A stretch of DNA of 64,000 nucleotides from Tatlockia sp. (GTDB taxonomy: Bacteria > Pseudomonadota > Gammaproteobacteria > Legionellales > Legionellaceae): the NCBI GenBank assembly GCA_013697725.1, contig JACCWI010000011.1:25093-89092 (forward strand), written 5' to 3'. Positions within the stretch are counted from its first letter, which is position 1, and each line of letters begins with the position of its first letter. Positions 63,401-64,000 of the stretch are shown here, one piece after another. Under the pieces are notes generated by a model. It saw only the letters and a list, made by a program, of their open reading frames with translations, ran no database searches and had not been told where the DNA came from. The position numbers and the translations under genes were made by a program.

Positions 63401-63995
63401 CAAAGGGGTTTTTGTTGTTCGGTATATTTAAATCTTCACCACAATAATTTCTGTAAGATGAAAGCACATCAATTGCCACCTTGTGACTGTTTTCTGTAAC
63501 CTCTAATTGGTTTATTAGGCTAGATTTTTCCTGTTGCAATTTTTCCAAAATGTTCAGTTGATTTTCTTGGCTTAGCTGACTTAGACACTGAATAAAGGCA
63601 GCTTCATAACGCTGATGACTTTCTTTTTCAAGCTGCTCACTGCGAATTTTTTGATCGGGTGATTGATGACCATCTCCCACTAAACCATAGTGACGGTAGC
63701 CATGAGGTTTTTCTGTCTCAACAATCCGAGCATCATTGGCTCTTTCGATGCGGTCATTCTTGCGAGTCGTTAAAAATTCCTCAATACAGATTAAACTGCT
63801 CAACTCGCTAGGCGTTGGAGGGGGATTCATGGCTGCTTCAGCAATTACATGGGCTGTGTAACCACCACAATAGACATCGTTGAATTGGATTTTTTTAAGT
63901 TTTTGCAGGAGCAGTTTTACTTTAACGTTGGTCAGGGAATTTATACACTCGCCAACTTCACTAACTGTCTTGGAAGCTGTCACAGCACTAGCCAT
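51408..63995 (-). CDS. Giant ankyrin / AHCY-like / NACHT NTPase protein
   Basis: At least 4195 residues; the ATG lies five bases from the window end, so the true start could be further upstream. I recognise no named gene. Residues 1-330: unassigned, partly coiled-coil. Residues about 330-2685: six ankyrin arrays (some 35-40 repeats of 34 residues, type DLVKWLLKEGGAKITEKD), separated by two recurrent helical modules. Residues about 2960-3250: unassigned helical region. Residues about 3255-3605: an S-adenosylhomocysteine-hydrolase-like domain (ILDHGGYFAP; IIGVVEHTWNG; Rossmann ILIIGYGHIGKAVA near 3440). Residues about 3700-4060: NACHT-type NTPase, Walker A LSGGYGIGKTFLL near 3711, Walker B RFCFFIDNSD near 3808, sensor-like CKVVMASSLP, and a YQFSYRWLSYFYAVYCVEHL motif like the NACHT C-terminal winged-helix end. 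The last 20 residues (EGLELENKGSTELSNSVNSL) are Glu- and Ser-rich, as in Dot/Icm signals. No signal peptide or membrane helix. Role inferred only. Confidence 0.82.
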   Translation of the reverse strand: MASAVTASKTVSEVGECINSLTNVKVKLLLQKLKKIQFNDVYCGGYTAHVIAEAAMNPPPTPSELSSLICIEEFLTTRKNDRIERANDARIVETEKPHGYRHYGLVGDGHQSPDQKIRSEQLEKESHQRYEAAFIQCLSQLSQENQLNILEKLQQEKSSLINQLEVTENSHKVAIDVLSSYRNYCGEDLNIPNNKNPFAVFFKPDSDVKTREIQEELPSLDLFVKQKICTFTGNHQIFITLSNNLKGNIRSSDEIKSDKVQLQVKFDNQTLNSIDSVSQGNEKIELEKISSKESKPLVVSCNDHTDLISATKKWNLDREKWLLRDDVAAILLKDKSYAIVLLWAASKSQPILQLLLHKGVEPEIDHPNESCGPLLQLAAMDNRLDVVQWLLMNQSFIFRNIEVDDALCYASLYQCEAVRLWLDFYKSLTNRQLSQEKEGHPLTQILAYKGKDKSMLLDKSLALIFLFFEYSQNKAFGLALYQLYKNELQTLLSDNQQQIIERISAEVNAIDIPEKLNVEDLQSSKIKSIYYKRWAEAIAGPRHEAYILWYLIKELDKKDNNLFYYPLISELQAFIASHEVRTLGYQLVDELLHFLNNSKLLTHAPLSKIQETSAWFFIPSTYLYIPKQSIYDLCEKMRWFLEFSNGNLDQKAVLLAASQGHIGLVKWLLKKDGALLTQKDNEGKNALILAVRKNHLDLIKWLVLEGGAEITYKDNKGRTILIWAAIEGKLEIVQWLLLEAKFSFSEEEVYLALDNAKENKSESVYLWLNLFYYLLKEPSLPPTESKLFTPIFAYTGKDKALLLDHSLTLLFSLFDSPQKKALGLALYQLHSQELQPLLSQSQQQRVSEIINSNRLAQSQIIKEKDKSEAEVKCQYYQRLAKAMTLTNEVWDFIKHFDTQAYAFFYRPLLLELQAFIALSDSKSSDDQVENKLLDFLTNSKLLSQTLAIEIQDTCDQFLQLKPNPLNQQQTDYFLSEVMRWLLKDGKGNFGHGTLVTAAGRGRLDVVKWALHKGGATIIETDDDGKTALLRAAFGGNLELVKWLLGEGGSVITERDHDGHTALLQASYGGNLDVVQWLLQEGGAKITEKDNEGDTALLQTVYGNELNLVQWLLKEGGAVITEKDNNGNTILLKAAFSGRSDIVRFQLQEGGSSITEKDNNGNTPLLRAIFGGDYSLVKWLLKKGGAKITEKNNGGDTALLLAVYGRKLELIKWLLNKGGAKPTEKNHCGETLLLKAASFADIDLVSWLIQEDRAKITEKDTLGRTALLRAAALGHLDLVKWLLKEGGAKVTEKDTKGRTALLRAAALGHLDLVKWLLKEGGAKITEKDNKGNSALGVAADRNNLHIILWLLIESGFNYTREEINCAYNLARLSSENKVSLWLDLYIFACTNPPLPIKLCKPLEQILAYSGKDKSELLHASMHLLHLVGQSPQTEALARAIHRIYEPQIKELMSTEVYPTHDVCKNTPASEIDNSSKKLDEQPTSVKVAIPNVLSSHNNEKKLEKDNKIQPLVINKDSDTAPLLGSEKNIFDKEQGLLSDDKSNLTEKNKSPKALLIAAERGELGRVKWLLEKGGASITEQDDEFGLTALLWAALNGHLDVVQWLLLEGGASITERDNSNSTALLLAAMNGHIGVVQWLLQAGGALITEKDESGDTALLWAAGKGHFELVRWLLRQGGAALTEKGNNCKTALHWAAEFGDLAMVQWLLVEGIFIYTKKEINLALNLAKENNKANILLWLDFYKFTFMNSSPPLTERISITSALAYIEIEEAILLDKRKLTLLFSLCDSPQKTLGVALYHFLVNALLEHNNFVLEKDNLPPIKVVKKGSFDEIYEAFNKSQYFQCLATALVETSSNGVWNFIKHFDCQANRIFNRPLILCLQKFIAIHDDKQTNEYQALYGLQPEDKLFHFLTNSEILTKVPDLKIQESCERFLRKKIDSVNQQPIYFLSKILQWLLQEGFKDITGRNGFSYTALMWAAKHGRLDVVKWLLQEGESLITEQNQYGDGDTVLLSAAEGGEIDLFKWLLQEGGASINKRYDFYKKALLKAAKGGKLEMFAFLLHESGGTDTEKHSLCSQTMLLAAEWGELDAVKYLICQGKANINERGLFNASALMLAASRGKLDTVKWLLKEGGASITDRNNMGDTALLRAGEFNKFEVVKWLLQEAGASITDKNRDNHTILVHAVQYSTLDNVYWLLIEGNFIFPLEEIELAFTLAHEDKANKLWLNFYKFVTLMPTLPLQECVPLLQILAYAEEDKALLLNKTLSLLFSLVDSPQKKSFGLALYQLYTQELQPLLSQSQLESLPITEKTKQTDLTLVHEIAVRQDLRVNEFEEDCLKENPPSTDVKYRLGLTPLLLAAKEGQLDVVQSLLKEGIASIHEKDRFGNTALLWAAMLGHLNLVEWLLKKGGASIIEKNHEQMTALLWAAYGGHINVVEWLLHEGGASINDKARGGISALIIGRNLELVKWLLQKAKVKITEKDDRGTTLLLRSARAGHLDLVKWLLHEGGASIAEKDNYDMTALLCAAQTGEFDMVRWLLQEGGAKITEEDTRGHTALLYTAGLKEFSLTRWLLKEGGAKITEQDKSGMTLLLLAAQYGQLELVKWLLVEGGAKITEKDKNGKTALLCAAQWDKLQLVKWLLHKTPAAISEKDNFGNTVLLTARIHRQLEVVHWLLIESDFIFSEKEISQINSYPPAFKDEDHMELWLDFFNFISLNHSMPFMECSSLAKILTYRDMYKQLLLDKTVSLLVSLFVSPEKKALGLALYQLYVQELQPLLNESQQQIIEQVSDEMNKTTEILTEKSTRQFVSIAKMHPEQPDKLMNKKLNTYANSHQTISVFSKIEYCFKDGGAKWYYYEHLARAMTESNEVWNFIKHFDVEAKTSIYSPLILELQVFIAYHEQANFDHLANRLTGFLNNSRLLDLASPNEIRETCGQFLQARLNPTNKYQTDYVLSDRMQWVQQEGKGNSGLMKEKNSACEIFPATALTKLASIPETNTEESKNPIKPLKVSKEEKQLIKVLLKQITVPDLFELALKEVFCDKYTVNSDLSIKVQEKLPSLKSFLHKMKGVDKTLYENIMLNTSVMMYKLLYNCHPSFSPSLIDRITIDLRGDKKTNIFIEELDHWRNHANPAEDEQASRFQNALIKLLKSKHNDYQLLFDTSTQESKAQSNNIFIKAREAINEKVHELFKQRIAPVVYSWIAGRNKKDLNELLNEPVLTLRAFLFTKRREAFVKRHPCGPDDSKVPTYYKNVIEQFEFKRHAPGKIAFMVVAHFVHTLPYFLEAISSLGDVVALISKQSGTVKTVRKSIVDIYKDILVPQLDKNNLKIDSTQAESFFKNLFGQEQWINHQFIILDHGGYFAPRINDVLKNYSNKIIGVVEHTWNGEVRYQEQLKPRSSFPLPVLSVAHSTLKGLESEAVANSIVDALNGKIFTGEGISQTIYTLERILIIGYGHIGKAVATVLKNRLGERAKEIIAICDLSDRTRKEAKQEFSKITKDKRKYLKEADLIITATSTLALTQKDFSKLKSGAFIACATSSDDQITEDALQGYTIEAGQTKKIQALCPKYKHERSGKYFYLIAKGDSVNFTIGSTPHPIIHIVLTSILVDAHQLIKHKTASTWNLNQIELFHGEDELIKKNYEAIFGRLAADDLVLTNRIQEQSLALIEKMDNLQGKGNKNYLKNYIPVPIKMANNIDDNSNALVPMVFNQAIQKILLSGGYGIGKTFLLHYLMRLWQKNPDFQKEIPYVFHIRLSLFNDDVFKQYSLNTTTLIDFTQVLLLLKGIQEGRAFNSKAISKSSSCYELFSYELDKHPERFCFFIDNSDIPLNHKSYKIIGKIVEKLLKGQPQCKVVMASSLPFTTRSFVNKLPEVIKLMPWTPELLQRSTLVNINLIKWLDTHWLFKTTVHNLKLFKKQAKILENNNLLMPGSSTETQQMQMLEEIQWNFQAKYGLDHMRKFIYESWIGNSKSPEQFNEKSLAKIRSFFPNEFNFLKRLVIATTANQLNSLSKDDCEELWLEACGSKKLKAKHLLHNRMQTETLLKTLVQAGFLCLSNIDNLAVYQFSYRWLSYFYAVYCVEHLSEEEIKDEGTYSILTDSQAEVKQYIEDMRSQKTEARQQSDRFSSGAYAKLKDSGVTLVENLYHKVNSKPRDELHENKEAKTKYGNSRLTLFAHRKDKPKKKEGLELENKGSTELSNSVNSL
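55100..62990 (-). repeat. Hierarchical super-repeat: ankyrin array + LALYQLY module + KHFD module
   Basis: Six ankyrin arrays lie at about 62990-62760, 62060-61780, 61050-59930, 59340-58860, 58110-57400 and 56950-55950. Each is followed by a module of about 100 residues with ILAYxGKDKxLLLDK, LLFSLxDSPQKKALGLALYQLY and ELQPLLSQSQQ (copies near 62560, 61520, 59690, 58610, 57150 and 55710). Four are further followed by a second module with EVWNFIKHFD, PLxLELQAFIA, LLxFLTNSKLL and NQQQTDYFLSxxMRWLL (about 62330-62070, 61310-61060, 58440-58120 and 55420-55100). The third and fifth units lack the second module. Confidence 0.8.
60021..60222 (-). repeat. 102-bp near-identical tandem duplication of one ankyrin repeat
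   Basis: The stretch at 60021-60120 recurs at 60123-60222 with only a few mismatches, while other repeats in the array share the protein pattern but not the DNA sequence. The period of 102 bases equals one 34-residue repeat (LGHLDLVKWLLKEGGAK type). This is a recent single-unit expansion. Confidence 0.85.
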
Positions 63996-64000
63996 ACTAT

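Overview
The window is about 64 kb of chromosome from a Legionella species, probably not L. pneumophila itself. The clearest marker is a full-length Mip (macrophage infectivity potentiator, 49048-49764), very close to the L. pneumophila protein as I remember it. Other signs are AT-rich codon use, a FleR-type flagellar regulator, and several giant proteins built from eukaryote-like repeats. The rest is gammaproteobacterial core genome. No phage, insertion sequence, rRNA or CRISPR array was seen.

Left part (1-19.5 kb): the sigma-54 activator FleR; a DedA membrane protein followed by a small membrane protein; the leftward ftsK-lolA-rarA operon; trxB-aat and infA running rightward; pmbA; a secreted phosphodiester-glycosidase-like protein; nrdA-nrdB behind a DnaA box and a pair of NrdR-like boxes; a LuxR-type regulator; a cupin; and an OafA-type acyltransferase.

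First accessory block (19.6-31.8 kb): a 3039-residue protein with about 20 double LRR units, a transglutaminase-like core and a row of midasin/dynein-like AAA+ modules; a 441-residue ankyrin/IQ-motif/phosphoribosyltransferase-like protein; a Phd-PIN toxin-antitoxin pair; and about 460 bp of apparently decayed DNA.

Middle part (31.8-51.4 kb): prfB-lysS, with prfB carrying the +1 frameshift site; comEA; an M20 peptidase and murG; ppsA and a CPA2 antiporter joined by an ATGA overlap; queF; purB; an APC permease; a PhaF-like phasin with a basic repeat tail; tRNA-Leu(CAA); an AmpG-like transporter; mip; and sdaA.

Second accessory block (51.4-64 kb): one leftward gene of at least 4195 codons. It contains six ankyrin arrays separated by two recurring helical modules, then an S-adenosylhomocysteine-hydrolase-like domain, then a NACHT-type NTPase with a downstream winged-helix/helical region. 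Its C terminus is acidic and polar, as in Dot/Icm substrates. I know of no described protein with this arrangement. With the LRR-AAA+ giant, it is the best candidate in the window for an undescribed system. Both could be effectors acting in the host cell or NLR-like sensors acting inside the bacterium; the sequence alone does not decide.
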